A stretch of 31,681 bases of DNA from CBFIJI01 sp965662885 (GTDB lineage Bacteria > Bacteroidota > Bacteroidia > Flavobacteriales > Flavobacteriaceae): positions 1-31,681 of the forward strand of contig CBFIJI010000014.1 of assembly GCA_965662885.1 (NCBI GenBank). Reading direction: 5' to 3'. Made by a program: the position numbers and the translations under genes. The notes under the pieces were generated by a model, which worked only from the letters and a program-made list of their open reading frames with translations, made no database searches and was not told where the DNA came from. Shown piece by piece: positions 15,609 through 24,440 of the stretch. The number at the start of each line of letters is the position of its first letter. Within the stretch, counting starts at the first letter, position 1.

Positions 15609-18290
15609 TTAATCAATTAAATTAGGGGTTAACCATTTACGGGCTTCCACCAAGGGAATCCCTTTGCGTTTACTGTAGGCGACCAACTGGTCTTCTTTTA
15701 TTTTTCCTACGCCAAAATAGCGCGCTTGAGGGTGTGCAAAATAATAGCCAGAAACAGAGGCAGCAGGCCACATGGCCAAACTCTCTGTTAAGGAAACACC
15801 AATCGTTTCTTTGACGTCTAATAATTTCCAAAGGGTCTTTTTTTCCAAGTGGTCAGGACAGGCCGGATAGCCGGGTGCTGGTCGGATTCCTTGATAGGAT
15901 TCTTTAATCAGGTCTTCATTTCGCAAATCTTCTTCTTTAGAATATCCCCAATAGCTAATTCGTATTTCACGGTGTAAATATTCTGCAAAAGCCTCCGCTA
16001 AACGATCGGCTAAAGCTTTTATCATAATGGCATTATAATCATCATTTTGAGCTTCAAAAAGAGCTGCTTTTTGTTGCGTTCCAAAACCAGTCGTTACACA
16101 AAAAGCTCCCATAAAGTCGTTAATTTCGCTGCTTTTTGGAGCAATAAAATCAGCAAGTGCCAAATTAGGTTGCTCCCCCTTTCTTTTAAGTTGTTGTCGT
16201 AGGGTAATCCATTGTGCAAGTTTTTTTTCGCGTTTTTGATCTGCGTATACCTCGATATCATCTCCTACACTATTGGCATAGTACAATCCAAAACGAGCTT
16301 TGGCTGTAAGCCATTTTTCAGCAATAAGTTGCTTGAGCATTTTTTGGGCATCAAAAAACAAACTACTTGCCTGCTCCCCTACTACGGGGTCTTTCAAAAT
16401 GTCTGGGTATTTTCCATGTAAATCCCAAGAACGAAAAAAAGGCGTCCAATCGATAAAGGAAACTAAATTCTCCAAGGGGAAATCATCCAATGTTTGCGCA
16501 CCCAATTGCTTAGGGACAGGAGGAGTGTATCCCTTCCAATCTATTTTAAATGCATTGCTTTGGGCTTCCAAAAGCGTTGCATACTCTTTAGTCTTTGAAC
16601 GTCCTAAAAATTTTTCTTTAAAATGTTCATATTCTTGATCGACTGCCTTAATAAAATCATCTTTAGTCTCCTTTTTCAAAAGTTTACTGACCACTCCAAC
16701 AGCACGTGAAGCATCATTAACATGAATTACTGGGGCTTGGGATACTGAGGCGATTTTTACGGCAGTATGGGCCTTAGATGTGGTAGCGCCTCCGATTAGT
16801 AAGGGGATACCAAGATTTTTCCGATCTATTTCTTTGGCAACATAAACCATCTCATCTAATGATGGAGTAATCAATCCGGAGAGTCCAATAACATCGACCT
16901 TTTCTTCTATTGCTCTTCTTAAAATTTCCTCGGGGGGTACCATAACCCCCAAATCTATAATTTTGTAATTATTACAAGCCAAAACAACACTTACGATGTT
17001 CTTTCCTATATCATGAACATCTCCTTTTACTGTGGCCATTAAAATTTTTCCTGCGGTTTGTACCTCATCATCTTTCTCTGCCTCAATAAAGGGTTGTAAA
17101 TACGCTACTGCTTTCTTCATTACCCGAGCGGATTTGACCACTTGTGGCAAAAACATTTTCCCCGAGCCGAACAAGTCCCCTACCACATTCATTCCCTCCA
17201 TTAAATGACCTTCAATGACTTCAATCGGTCGATTAACTTCCATACGGGCTTCTTCTGTGTCCTTTTCAATGAATGCATCAATTCCTTTCACTAAGGCATA
17301 ACGAATCCTGGAGGGCAAATCTTCTTCCCGCCAAACATCCTTTTCTTTCTGAATGTTTTTTTTAACCCCTTTTAAACCTTCTGCAAACTCCAATAGACGT
17401 TCTGTAGCATCTTTGCGTCGATCCAATAAAACATCTTCTACATGAGTTAACAACGCTTTGGGAATTTCATCGTAAACCTCTAACATATTGGGATTTACTA
17501 TTCCCATATTCATTCCATTTTGTATGGCGTGATATAGAAAAGAAGCATGCATGGCTTCACGAACAGTATTGTTACCACGAAATGAAAAGGAAACATTACT
17601 CACGCCCCCACTTACACTTGCATGGGGTAAATTTTCGCGAATCCAATGAGTAGCTTGAAAAAAATCCAACGCATTTCGGCGATGTTCTTCCATACCTGTT
17701 GCCACAGGAAAAATATTAGGGTCAAAAATGATATCTTCCGGTTTAAAAGCAACCTGTTCCACCAAAATAGTATAAGAACGTTTACAAATTTCGATTCGTC
17801 GTTCTAAATTATCTGCCTGTCCTTTTTCATCAAATGCCATTACAATAACAGCCGCACCATAGCGCTTAATTTTTTGAGCTTGATCAATGAAATTGGATTC
17901 CCCCTCTTTTAAGCTGATAGAATTAACGACGCTTTTCCCTTGAACAACTTTTAATCCAGCTTCAATAATCTCCCATTTAGAACTATCAATCATGATAGGA
18001 ACTCTTGCAATGTCTGGCTCTGCTGCGATAAGATTTAAAAATGTTGTCATGGCTTTCACCCCATCAATCATTCCCTCATCCATATTTACGTCAATAATCT
18101 GAGCCCCTCCTTCCACTTGGTCTCGTGCAATTTCAACAGCTTCGCTGAACTGTTCGTTTTGAATTAAACGCAAAAACTTTCGAGAACCTGTTACATTGGT
18201 TCGTTCTCCTACATTGACAAAATTACTCTCTGGAGCAATCAACAAAGGTTCAAGGCCTGAAAGATATAAAGGACGTTTAGCTCGCTGCAT
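15609..18290 (-). CDS. metH: Cobalamin-dependent methionine synthase, folate/B12/reactivation part (split MetH)
   Basis: Carries the C-terminal three modules of MetH in 893 residues (numbered from the ATG at 18290). Folate module: FVNVGERTNVTGSRKF (24-39) and IDVNMDEGMIDG. Cobalamin module: cap region, then DVHDIGKN (424-431), whose His coordinates the B12 cobalt, and GLSGLITPSLDEMV. Reactivation (SAM-binding) module: RPAPGYPACPDH starting near 803. The homocysteine module is encoded by the preceding gene, with which the ATG overlaps by 14 bases; a TTG at 18296 is an alternative start. The two polypeptides should assemble to transfer methyl from methyl-THF to homocysteine. No cobalamin riboswitch is seen before either half; control would come from the operon's SAM switch. 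Confidence 0.95.
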   Translation of the reverse strand: MQRAKRPLYLSGLEPLLIAPESNFVNVGERTNVTGSRKFLRLIQNEQFSEAVEIARDQVEGGAQIIDVNMDEGMIDGVKAMTTFLNLIAAEPDIARVPIMIDSSKWEIIEAGLKVVQGKSVVNSISLKEGESNFIDQAQKIKRYGAAVIVMAFDEKGQADNLERRIEICKRSYTILVEQVAFKPEDIIFDPNIFPVATGMEEHRRNALDFFQATHWIRENLPHASVSGGVSNVSFSFRGNNTVREAMHASFLYHAIQNGMNMGIVNPNMLEVYDEIPKALLTHVEDVLLDRRKDATERLLEFAEGLKGVKKNIQKEKDVWREEDLPSRIRYALVKGIDAFIEKDTEEARMEVNRPIEVIEGHLMEGMNVVGDLFGSGKMFLPQVVKSARVMKKAVAYLQPFIEAEKDDEVQTAGKILMATVKGDVHDIGKNIVSVVLACNNYKIIDLGVMVPPEEILRRAIEEKVDVIGLSGLITPSLDEMVYVAKEIDRKNLGIPLLIGGATTSKAHTAVKIASVSQAPVIHVNDASRAVGVVSKLLKKETKDDFIKAVDQEYEHFKEKFLGRSKTKEYATLLEAQSNAFKIDWKGYTPPVPKQLGAQTLDDFPLENLVSFIDWTPFFRSWDLHGKYPDILKDPVVGEQASSLFFDAQKMLKQLIAEKWLTAKARFGLYYANSVGDDIEVYADQKREKKLAQWITLRQQLKRKGEQPNLALADFIAPKSSEINDFMGAFCVTTGFGTQQKAALFEAQNDDYNAIMIKALADRLAEAFAEYLHREIRISYWGYSKEEDLRNEDLIKESYQGIRPAPGYPACPDHLEKKTLWKLLDVKETIGVSLTESLAMWPAASVSGYYFAHPQARYFGVGKIKEDQLVAYSKRKGIPLVEARKWLTPNLID

Positions 18291-19290
18291 TTTCAAAAGT
18301 ATTGGGGTGAGATGGGGTAAATTGGGCCGCTATTTCAGCGATCAAACGAATGTGTTTGGGGGTTGTTCCGCAACAACCTCCGATGATATTGACTATACCA
18401 TGTTCCAAATAATTTTGGATAAGCTGCTGCATTTCTTCAGGGGTTTGGTCATAAGCGCCAAAAGCATTGGGAAGTCCAGCATTGGGGTGAGCAGAAATAT
18501 ATGTGGACGTAAGGGAGGACAACCGTTTTACATAAGGAAACAATTGATCGGCGCCTAAGGCGCAGTTAAATCCTATACTCAATAAGGGAATATGACTTAT
18601 GGAGATATAAAAGGCTTCAACGGTTTGTCCAGAGAGCGTCCGACCACTGGCATCAGTAATTGTACCACTAACCATTATAGGTGTCGTACACTTATTTTTT
18701 TGTTTGTAGGTGTCGATGGCAAAAAGAGCTGCTTTTGCATTGAGTGTATCAAAAATGGTCTCTACTAAAAATAAATCCACTCCCCCTTCAGCAAGACCTG
18801 TGACTTGCTCGGTGTAAGATTCCACAAGGGTGTCAAAATCAATAGCTCTAAAGCCTGGGTCATTAACATCAGGTGACATACTTGCTGTTCTGTTGGTTGG
18901 TCCAATTGATCCGGCAACAAATCGGGGCTTGTCTGGAGTTTTACGACTGTATTTTTCACAGGCTTGTTTGGCAATTTTTGCAGCTGCATAATTGAGTTCA
19001 TAAGCTAAGGACTCCATTTGATAATCAGCCATTCCAATACTTGTTGACGAGAAGGTATTCGTTTCAACAATATCAGCACCAGCCGCTAAATATTTTTCGT
19101 GAATATTTTTTATGGCATCTGGTTGTGTAATGGACAGTAAGTCATTATTTCCTTTTAGGGAACAGGGGTGTTGTTCAAAACGATCTCCTCTAAAATCGGT
19201 TTCTTGAAAATCAAATTCTTGAATCATCGTTCCCATAGCGCCATCAAGAACCAAAATTCGTTCTGCTAATAATTTTTGAATATCACTCAT
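18277..19290 (-). CDS. metH: Homocysteine-binding part of methionine synthase (split MetH)
   Basis: 337 residues equivalent to module 1 of MetH, a TIM barrel binding homocysteine through zinc. It opens with RILVLDGAMGTMIQEF; the zinc ligands are Cys in GFNCALGADQL (about residue 237) and the CC pair in GGCCGTTPKHI (about 301-302). DFRGDRFEQHPCSLKGNNDLL and VETNTFSSTSIGMADY are typical of MetH module 1 and unlike free-standing BHMT or MmuM enzymes. It ends after NTFENAAS, exactly where full-length MetH continues to the folate module. Split metH as adjacent genes is usual in Flavobacteriia. Its ATG is two bases after the metZ stop. Confidence 0.93.
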   Translation of the reverse strand: MSDIQKLLAERILVLDGAMGTMIQEFDFQETDFRGDRFEQHPCSLKGNNDLLSITQPDAIKNIHEKYLAAGADIVETNTFSSTSIGMADYQMESLAYELNYAAAKIAKQACEKYSRKTPDKPRFVAGSIGPTNRTASMSPDVNDPGFRAIDFDTLVESYTEQVTGLAEGGVDLFLVETIFDTLNAKAALFAIDTYKQKNKCTTPIMVSGTITDASGRTLSGQTVEAFYISISHIPLLSIGFNCALGADQLFPYVKRLSSLTSTYISAHPNAGLPNAFGAYDQTPEEMQQLIQNYLEHGIVNIIGGCCGTTPKHIRLIAEIAAQFTPSHPNTFENAAS

Positions 19291-19292
19291 GA

Positions 19293-20459
19293 TTATTCCT
19301 TTAAGGCATTTTCAATATCGTTCCATATATCAGAAACATGTTCTAGTCCAACGGAAAGTCGAACCAATCCGTTGGTAATTCCGACAGCTAAGCGATCATT
19401 TTCAGAAAGTTTGCTATGGGTCGTTGATGCTGGGTGGGTGACGATGGTTCGCGAATCGCCCAAGTTGGCTGAGAGGGAACACATTTGGATTTTGTTTAAA
19501 AAAGCACGTCCTTTTTCAAGCCCACCTTTTAATTCAAAGGAAACGATGTTACCCCCCAAACGCATTTGTTTTTTAGCAATTTCATATTGAGGGTGCGAGG
19601 GATGAAAGGGGTATTTAATTCCATTCACCGCAGGGTGCTTTGCTAATTTCTTAGCAATTTTTTTGGCATTTTTGGAGTGCTTTTCAACACGAATAGCCAA
19701 GGTTTCTAAACTCTTTGAAAGTACCCAAGCATTAAATGGAGAAAGCGCAGCTCCAGTATTGCGAGAAAAAAGAAACAGCTCTCGAATAAGGGCTTTTTTA
19801 CCGACAGTTATACCCCCTAAAACACGTCCTTGACCGTCAAGGAGTTTTGTGGCAGAGTGAATAACCAAATCAGCACCATACTTTATTGGCTGCTGAATAT
19901 AGGGCGTTGCAAAACAATTATCAATCACCAAAATCAGTCCATGTTTTTTGGCACAATGACTCAAATATTCTAAATCTAGAATATCTACTCCGGGGTTGGT
20001 AGGTGTTTCTGCATATATCAACTTCGTATTGGGTTGAATACAGGCTTCCAAGTTTTCTGGTTTGGACACATCAAAATACGTCGTTTCAATGTGCCATTTA
20101 GGAAAGTAATTAGTAAATAAACCATGAGTTGATCCAAAAACAGAACGTACCGACACCACATGATCACCACTTTTTAAGAGTGCCGCAAAAGTGGAATAAA
20201 TAGCAGCCATTCCTGAAGCAAAGGCTACACCGTCTTCAGCCCCTTCCAATGCACAAATTTTTTCTATAAACTCTGTAGTATTTGGATTTGAAAATCGACT
20301 ATAAATATTACGGTCAACTTCTTCGTTAAAAGAAGCTCGCATCTCTTCAGCGTCATCAAAAACAAAACTAGAGGTTAAGTAAATGGGGGTTGAATGTTCT
20401 TGATATTGAGAACGTTCTAATTGTTTTCTGATTCCTTGGGTTTCGAATCTTTGATTCAT
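19293..20459 (-). CDS. metZ: Trans-sulfuration family PLP enzyme, probable O-succinylhomoserine sulfhydrylase / cystathionine gamma-synthase
   Basis: 388-residue Cys/Met-metabolism PLP enzyme. Motifs: PIYLTSSFVFD (25-35), YSRFSNPNTTEF, ASGMAAIYSTF, SVFGSTHGL, DNCFATPYIQQP (about 181-192), the PLP lysine in SATKLLDGQGRVLGG (about 205-219), and NLGDSRTIVTHPASTTH. The length and DGQGRVLGG loop fit the MetZ group, which uses sulfide and O-acyl-homoserine to form homocysteine. MetX in the same operon probably makes the acetyl ester, so the acyl group used here is uncertain; cystathionine gamma-synthase activity is possible. The ATG overlaps the osmC-like stop by 4 bases. A second, distinct sulfhydrylase (metY) lies two genes upstream. 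Confidence 0.85.
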   Translation of the reverse strand: MNQRFETQGIRKQLERSQYQEHSTPIYLTSSFVFDDAEEMRASFNEEVDRNIYSRFSNPNTTEFIEKICALEGAEDGVAFASGMAAIYSTFAALLKSGDHVVSVRSVFGSTHGLFTNYFPKWHIETTYFDVSKPENLEACIQPNTKLIYAETPTNPGVDILDLEYLSHCAKKHGLILVIDNCFATPYIQQPIKYGADLVIHSATKLLDGQGRVLGGITVGKKALIRELFLFSRNTGAALSPFNAWVLSKSLETLAIRVEKHSKNAKKIAKKLAKHPAVNGIKYPFHPSHPQYEIAKKQMRLGGNIVSFELKGGLEKGRAFLNKIQMCSLSANLGDSRTIVTHPASTTHSKLSENDRLAVGITNGLVRLSVGLEHVSDIWNDIENALKE

Positions 20460-20884
20460 ATAATTTTACCGTTAAGTTGAATGGCATATTCTATTTTTGC
20501 CGTATGTTCCAAGGTTTTTGAAACGGAACAATATTTCTCAAAGGAGAGATCAACTGCGCGTTGTGCTTTTTCAGGAGAAATAGCTTCCCCTTCAATGATT
20601 ACTTTTACCACAATGGTGTGAAATAAGGCAGGAACAGCACCTTCGGTTCGGAATCCTTCCACTTCCATTCGTAAATCACTGGGATTTAATTTTTGTTTAT
20701 TTAAAATAGCCACAACATCAATACTGCTGCAACCGGCCAAACCCATCAACAACAATTCCATAGGGCTGATTCCTTTTACATTTCCTTCTTTTTTTGAGTT
20801 ATTGTCTAAAAAAACACGATGTCCCTTTGCATTGGTCACTTCAAAAAGATAATCGTTGTTAATTCGTTCTAGTGCTACTTTCAT
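20456..20884 (-). CDS. OsmC/Ohr family protein in the methionine operon
   Basis: 142 residues of the OsmC fold. The two reactive Cys of the family are present: in LAGCSSIDV (about residue 52) and in FEKYCSVSKTL (about 119). OsmC/Ohr proteins reduce organic hydroperoxides with these Cys, using dithiols as reductant; some homologues have other thiol-related tasks. Being placed between metX and metZ with an 11-base gap and a 4-base overlap, it is translated with the sulfur-assimilation enzymes. It might protect thiol products or handle persulfides, but the sequence does not say. It lacks the longer N-terminus of Ohr and reads as the short YhfA-like OsmC group. Confidence 0.88.
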   Translation of the reverse strand: MKVALERINNDYLFEVTNAKGHRVFLDNNSKKEGNVKGISPMELLLMGLAGCSSIDVVAILNKQKLNPSDLRMEVEGFRTEGAVPALFHTIVVKVIIEGEAISPEKAQRAVDLSFEKYCSVSKTLEHTAKIEYAIQLNGKII

Positions 20885-20895
20885 GGGTTTTGTTT

Positions 20896-21858
20896 TTAAT
20901 TAAAAATGGTTTTTAAAATGGCAGATACGCTCTCGTTTTCGATTAAAAAGGCATCATGGCCGTGAATGGACTTAATTTCGTGGTAAAAGATATTTTCTTT
21001 AAGCGGTTTTAGTTTAGAAAAGGTGGAGCGATCTTCTTCAGGGGTAAAAAAGAGATCACTATCAATGGCAATTAAATGAATTTCAGCAGCTATGTTTTTC
21101 ATCAGATCATAACTACTTTTTCCACCTCTTCCAATATCGATGGTCGATAAGAGATGATTCATTGTCAAGTAGGACTGAAGTTCAAAACGTTCAAATAACT
21201 TGTTGCCATGATGTAACAACCAACTTTCCACATTAAAGATACCTAAATCTTCATTAATGGTACGTCCAAAGCGCCGACCAAAAGAGGTAGGAGTTCTATA
21301 GGTCAACATGGCATGAATTCTGGCATCTCTAAGCGGATCAGAAGAGTTTTGTAAAATTCTTTTTTGAAGATAGGTGTTGGCAATAATCCAATCGGAAGCT
21401 TTCCAGTCTGCTGCAATGGGAATTAGGTATTTCGAAAATTGGGGATACAGCGAAGCCATTTCCCAAGCAATCCCTCCTCCAATGGAACCTCCAATGATTG
21501 CATACAGCTTATTTATCCGTAATTGTTGAAGTGCCTTATAAAAAATGGAGGCAATGTCGCCCGTATGAAAATCAGTGTAGTTGGAAATCGTTTGATTATT
21601 TGTTCCATTACCAGGAATATTAAAGGCAATAATCGCAAATTGATTGGTGTCAATGGTCAAGTTGGGACCTACAATCTCTGGCCACCATCCCTTTTTTCCA
21701 GCAACGTCTGCATCACTAGTCAAAGAGTGGTTAACCAACACCACAGGAGCTTTCTCATAGTCCTGACCAAAGGTCTGATAATGAACCTTAAAGTCTTTAT
21801 AAGAAGCTCCTGAGTCGGTGGTGTATTCAGCTAAAGAAATTGTTTTGACCGCTGACAT
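20896..21858 (-). CDS. metX: Homoserine O-acetyltransferase (MetX family), short form
   Basis: 320-residue alpha/beta hydrolase fold enzyme, shorter than the common 350-380. Family blocks: VNHSLTSDADVAGKKGWWPEIVGP (43-66), the nucleophile elbow GGSIGGGIAWEMA (123-135, Ser125), PIAADWKASDWIIAN, LTYRTPTSFGRRFGR (185-199), VESWLLHHGNKLFERFE and NHLLSTIDIGRG. The acid is probably Asp266 or Asp268 and the base His301 in HGHDAFL. It acetylates (or, less likely, succinylates) homoserine, using acyl-CoA, to give the substrate of MetY/MetZ. GGSIGG replaces the usual GGSMGG. Eight bases separate it from the metY stop; part of the methionine operon. Confidence 0.87.
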   Translation of the reverse strand: MSAVKTISLAEYTTDSGASYKDFKVHYQTFGQDYEKAPVVLVNHSLTSDADVAGKKGWWPEIVGPNLTIDTNQFAIIAFNIPGNGTNNQTISNYTDFHTGDIASIFYKALQQLRINKLYAIIGGSIGGGIAWEMASLYPQFSKYLIPIAADWKASDWIIANTYLQKRILQNSSDPLRDARIHAMLTYRTPTSFGRRFGRTINEDLGIFNVESWLLHHGNKLFERFELQSYLTMNHLLSTIDIGRGGKSSYDLMKNIAAEIHLIAIDSDLFFTPEEDRSTFSKLKPLKENIFYHEIKSIHGHDAFLIENESVSAILKTIFN

Positions 21859-21866
21859 GCATCTAT

Positions 21867-23138
21867 TTATAAGGTTGCAAAGGCTTGTTCTAAATCGGCT
21901 TTAATATCTGTAATATCCTCTAGGCCAACTGAAAGACGAATAAGATCAGAAGTTACCCCGGTTGTTTTCTGTGCAGCTTCATCCAACTGTTGATGTGTGG
22001 TGCTGGCTGGATGAATAATAAGGGATTTGGTATCACCAATATTTGCCAAAAGAGAGAATAATTTGGTGTTATCCGTTACTTTTTTAGCCGCTTCAAAACC
22101 TTTATGAAGTCCAAAAGTCACAATACCACTAGTCCCATTGGGTAGATATTTACTTGCTAAATCGTTGTATTTGGAAGACTTAAGTCCTGGATAGTTAACC
22201 CAAGCAACTTCTTCTCTTGTTTCCAACCAAGTGGCCAATGCAAGTGCATTTTCAGAATGTTGTTTCATCCTTATCGCTAAAGTCTCCACCCCTTGAAGGA
22301 CTTGAAAACTATTGAATGGACTAGGTGCACTTCCAAAATCACGCAAGCCTTCTATTCTAACTTTTGCAATAAATGCAATGGGTCCTAATGCTTCATGATA
22401 GATCATACCGTGATACCCAGCAGAGGGGGTGGTAAACTCTGGAAAAAGACCGTTAGACCAGTCAAATGTTCCAGCATCCACAATGATTCCTCCAATGGTA
22501 GTCCCATTTCCTGTGATGTATTTTGTCAAGGAGTGGATGACAATATTTGCACCGTATGCAATGGGGTTTAACAAGGCTGGTGATGCTACTGTATTATCAA
22601 CGATAAATGGAACTTTTGCTGCCTTCGAGAAATCTGCAATGGCTTTTAAATCCAAGACATCTAATTTTGGATTCCCTAAAGATTCCGCAAAAAAGGCACG
22701 GGTATTGGGTTGGACAGCTTTTGCGAAGTTTTCGGGATTATCTGGATCAACAAAAGTCGTACTTATTCCTAAACGGGGTAAGGTAACACTTAACAGATTA
22801 TAGGTTCCACCATAAAGGCTACTGGAAGCGACAATATGGTCTCCTGTTTTTAATAATACCATTAATGTGGTGGCAATTGCTGCTGTTCCAGAAGCTGTTG
22901 CTACGGCCGCAACTCCTCCTTCTAGTGCGGCTATCCGCTGTTCCAACACATCGTTAGTTGGGTTGTTTAAGCGGGTATAGATATAGCCTGGTTCCGCTAA
23001 GGAAAAAAGGTTGGCTGCATGCTCTGAGTCATTAAATACAAAAGAGCTTGATTGATAGATTGGAACTGCCCGTGTTCCTTGGGTCACTGATGTATCGTGA
23101 CCAGCATGTAAGGCGTTAGTTGCTAATTGGTGTTTCAT
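21867..23138 (-). CDS. metY: O-acetylhomoserine sulfhydrylase
   Basis: 423 residues, longer than MetZ-type enzymes and typical of MetY, which forms homocysteine from O-acetylhomoserine and sulfide. It begins LATNALHAGHDTSVTQGTRAVPIYQSSSF; other landmarks are YTRLNNPTNDVLE, ATASGTAAI, SSSLYGGTYNLL (about 101-112), DNTVASPALLNP, the PLP lysine in HSLTKYITGNGTTIGG (about 205-220), APSPFNSFQVLQGVETLAIRM and NIGDTKSLIIHPASTTHQQL. The long insertion between TIGG and the LRDFGSAPSPFN block also marks MetY. The ATG overlaps the metK stop by 4 bases. Together with MetZ this gives two sulfhydrylase paralogues in one operon. Confidence 0.94.
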   Translation of the reverse strand: MKHQLATNALHAGHDTSVTQGTRAVPIYQSSSFVFNDSEHAANLFSLAEPGYIYTRLNNPTNDVLEQRIAALEGGVAAVATASGTAAIATTLMVLLKTGDHIVASSSLYGGTYNLLSVTLPRLGISTTFVDPDNPENFAKAVQPNTRAFFAESLGNPKLDVLDLKAIADFSKAAKVPFIVDNTVASPALLNPIAYGANIVIHSLTKYITGNGTTIGGIIVDAGTFDWSNGLFPEFTTPSAGYHGMIYHEALGPIAFIAKVRIEGLRDFGSAPSPFNSFQVLQGVETLAIRMKQHSENALALATWLETREEVAWVNYPGLKSSKYNDLASKYLPNGTSGIVTFGLHKGFEAAKKVTDNTKLFSLLANIGDTKSLIIHPASTTHQQLDEAAQKTTGVTSDLIRLSVGLEDITDIKADLEQAFATL

Positions 23139-24391
23139 AGTTGAAATACTTTTTTAATTGGTTGTATATAGTCTAATTTTTCCCAAGTGAAAAGTTCGAT
23201 TTCTTTAGTAATTTTTCCACTATAAGGAGATTCAAAAATTTTAGTTATAAGTTTAGGCTCGCGCCCCATGTGACCATAGGAGGCTGTTTCTAGATAGATA
23301 GGATTACGCAGTTTTAAACGTTGTTCAATGGCATAGGGACGCATATCAAAAATGGTGGCTACTTTTTCAGCAATTTCAGCATCAGTAAAGGGTACTTTAG
23401 ACGTTCCAAAAGTGTTGATGGTTAATGAAGTAGGTGCAGCTACCCCAATAGCATAACTTAATTGTACCAAGACCTCCTCTGCAACTTGTGCATGAACAAG
23501 ATTTTTTGCCAAATGACGTGCAGCATAGGCAGCACTTCGATCGACTTTGCTCGGATCTTTACCACTAAAACAACCACCACCATGAGCGCCTTTTCCGCCA
23601 TAAGTGTCAACAATGATTTTTCGACCAGTCAATCCAGTATCTCCGTGGGGACCGCCTATGACAAATTTTCCTGTTGGATTGATATGATATTTGATGTCGG
23701 CACCAAAAAGCTGTTTAATGGAATTAGGAACTTTGGCTAAAACACGAGGAATAACGATTTCTAGGATATCTTTTTTTATTTTGTTCAACATCTGAGCCTC
23801 ATCAGCGTCAAATTCATCGTGTTGGGTAGAAACCACAATGGTATCAACACGAATAGCTTTGTGTTGTTCATTATATTCAATGGTTACTTGAGATTTTGCA
23901 TCGGGCCTTAGGTAGGTAATGTCTTTATTTTCTTTTCGTAAGGCTGCTAATTCGATTAAAATTTTGTGGGAAAGGTCCAAGGCAAGGGGTAAATAACTTT
24001 CTGTTTCATTGGTGGCATATCCAAACATTAAGCCTTGGTCACCAGCACCTTGATTTTCTTTTGATGATCGATCAACCCCACGATTAATATCTTGAGATTG
24101 TTCATGAATTAGCGATATGACTCCACAAGAGTCTCCGCTAAACTGATAAGCTCCCTTGGTATAACCAATCTTGTTGATGGTGTCCCGAGCTATTTGTTGA
24201 ACATCTAAATAAGTATTGCTTTTAACTTCTCCCGCTAACACTACTTGACCAGTAGTAACAAGGGTTTCGCAGGCTACTTTACTTTCGGGGTCAAAGGCTA
24301 AGAAGTGGTCGAGGAGTGCATCACTAATTTGGTCGGCTACTTTGTCAGGGTGACCTTCACTGACGGATTCGGAGGTAAAAAAATAAGACAT
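23135..24391 (-). CDS. metK: S-adenosylmethionine synthetase
   Basis: Makes SAM from methionine and ATP; cytoplasmic tetramer by family knowledge. 418 residues, with FTSESVSEGHPDKVADQISDA (5-25), the GAGDQGLMFGYA hexapeptide-like block (about 117-128), the P-loop-like GGGCFSGKDPSKVDRSAAY (about 270-288; most homologues have GGGAFSGKD) and a C-terminal HMGRE motif. First gene of the eight-gene methionine operon; preceded by a promoter, a SAM-II type riboswitch and an additional hairpin close to the ATG, so its translation is probably reduced when its product is abundant. Confidence 0.97.
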   Translation of the reverse strand: MSYFFTSESVSEGHPDKVADQISDALLDHFLAFDPESKVACETLVTTGQVVLAGEVKSNTYLDVQQIARDTINKIGYTKGAYQFSGDSCGVISLIHEQSQDINRGVDRSSKENQGAGDQGLMFGYATNETESYLPLALDLSHKILIELAALRKENKDITYLRPDAKSQVTIEYNEQHKAIRVDTIVVSTQHDEFDADEAQMLNKIKKDILEIVIPRVLAKVPNSIKQLFGADIKYHINPTGKFVIGGPHGDTGLTGRKIIVDTYGGKGAHGGGCFSGKDPSKVDRSAAYAARHLAKNLVHAQVAEEVLVQLSYAIGVAAPTSLTINTFGTSKVPFTDAEIAEKVATIFDMRPYAIEQRLKLRNPIYLETASYGHMGREPKLITKIFESPYSGKITKEIELFTWEKLDYIQPIKKVFQL

Positions 24392-24398
24392 TTAATTT

Positions 24399-24440
24399 GT
24401 TGCTTTACGGAAGGATTTAACATATTGTTGTAAAAGCAAC
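24399..24440 (-). promoter_or_regulatory. Putative expression-platform hairpin before metK
   Basis: GUUGCUUUUAC (24440-24430) can pair with GUAAAGCAAC (24408-24399) with one bulged U, ending 7 bases before the metK ATG. Its loop holds UUAAAUCCUUCC (24420-24409), which is complementary over 12 bases (one G-U) to GGAAGGAUUUGA (24488-24477) inside the SAM-II aptamer. The two foldings exclude each other: with SAM the aptamer and this hairpin form and would hide the start region; without SAM the long helix would dismantle both. No U-run follows, so control would be of translation. Found by eye, no folding calculation. Confidence 0.55.

Noticed and set aside
16212..16638. Plus-strand open frames opposite metH
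   Set aside because: They lie wholly inside a well-conserved minus-strand gene, have no family resemblance and no promoter; they are shadows. The same holds for the plus-strand frames at 18196-18558 and 22429-22803.
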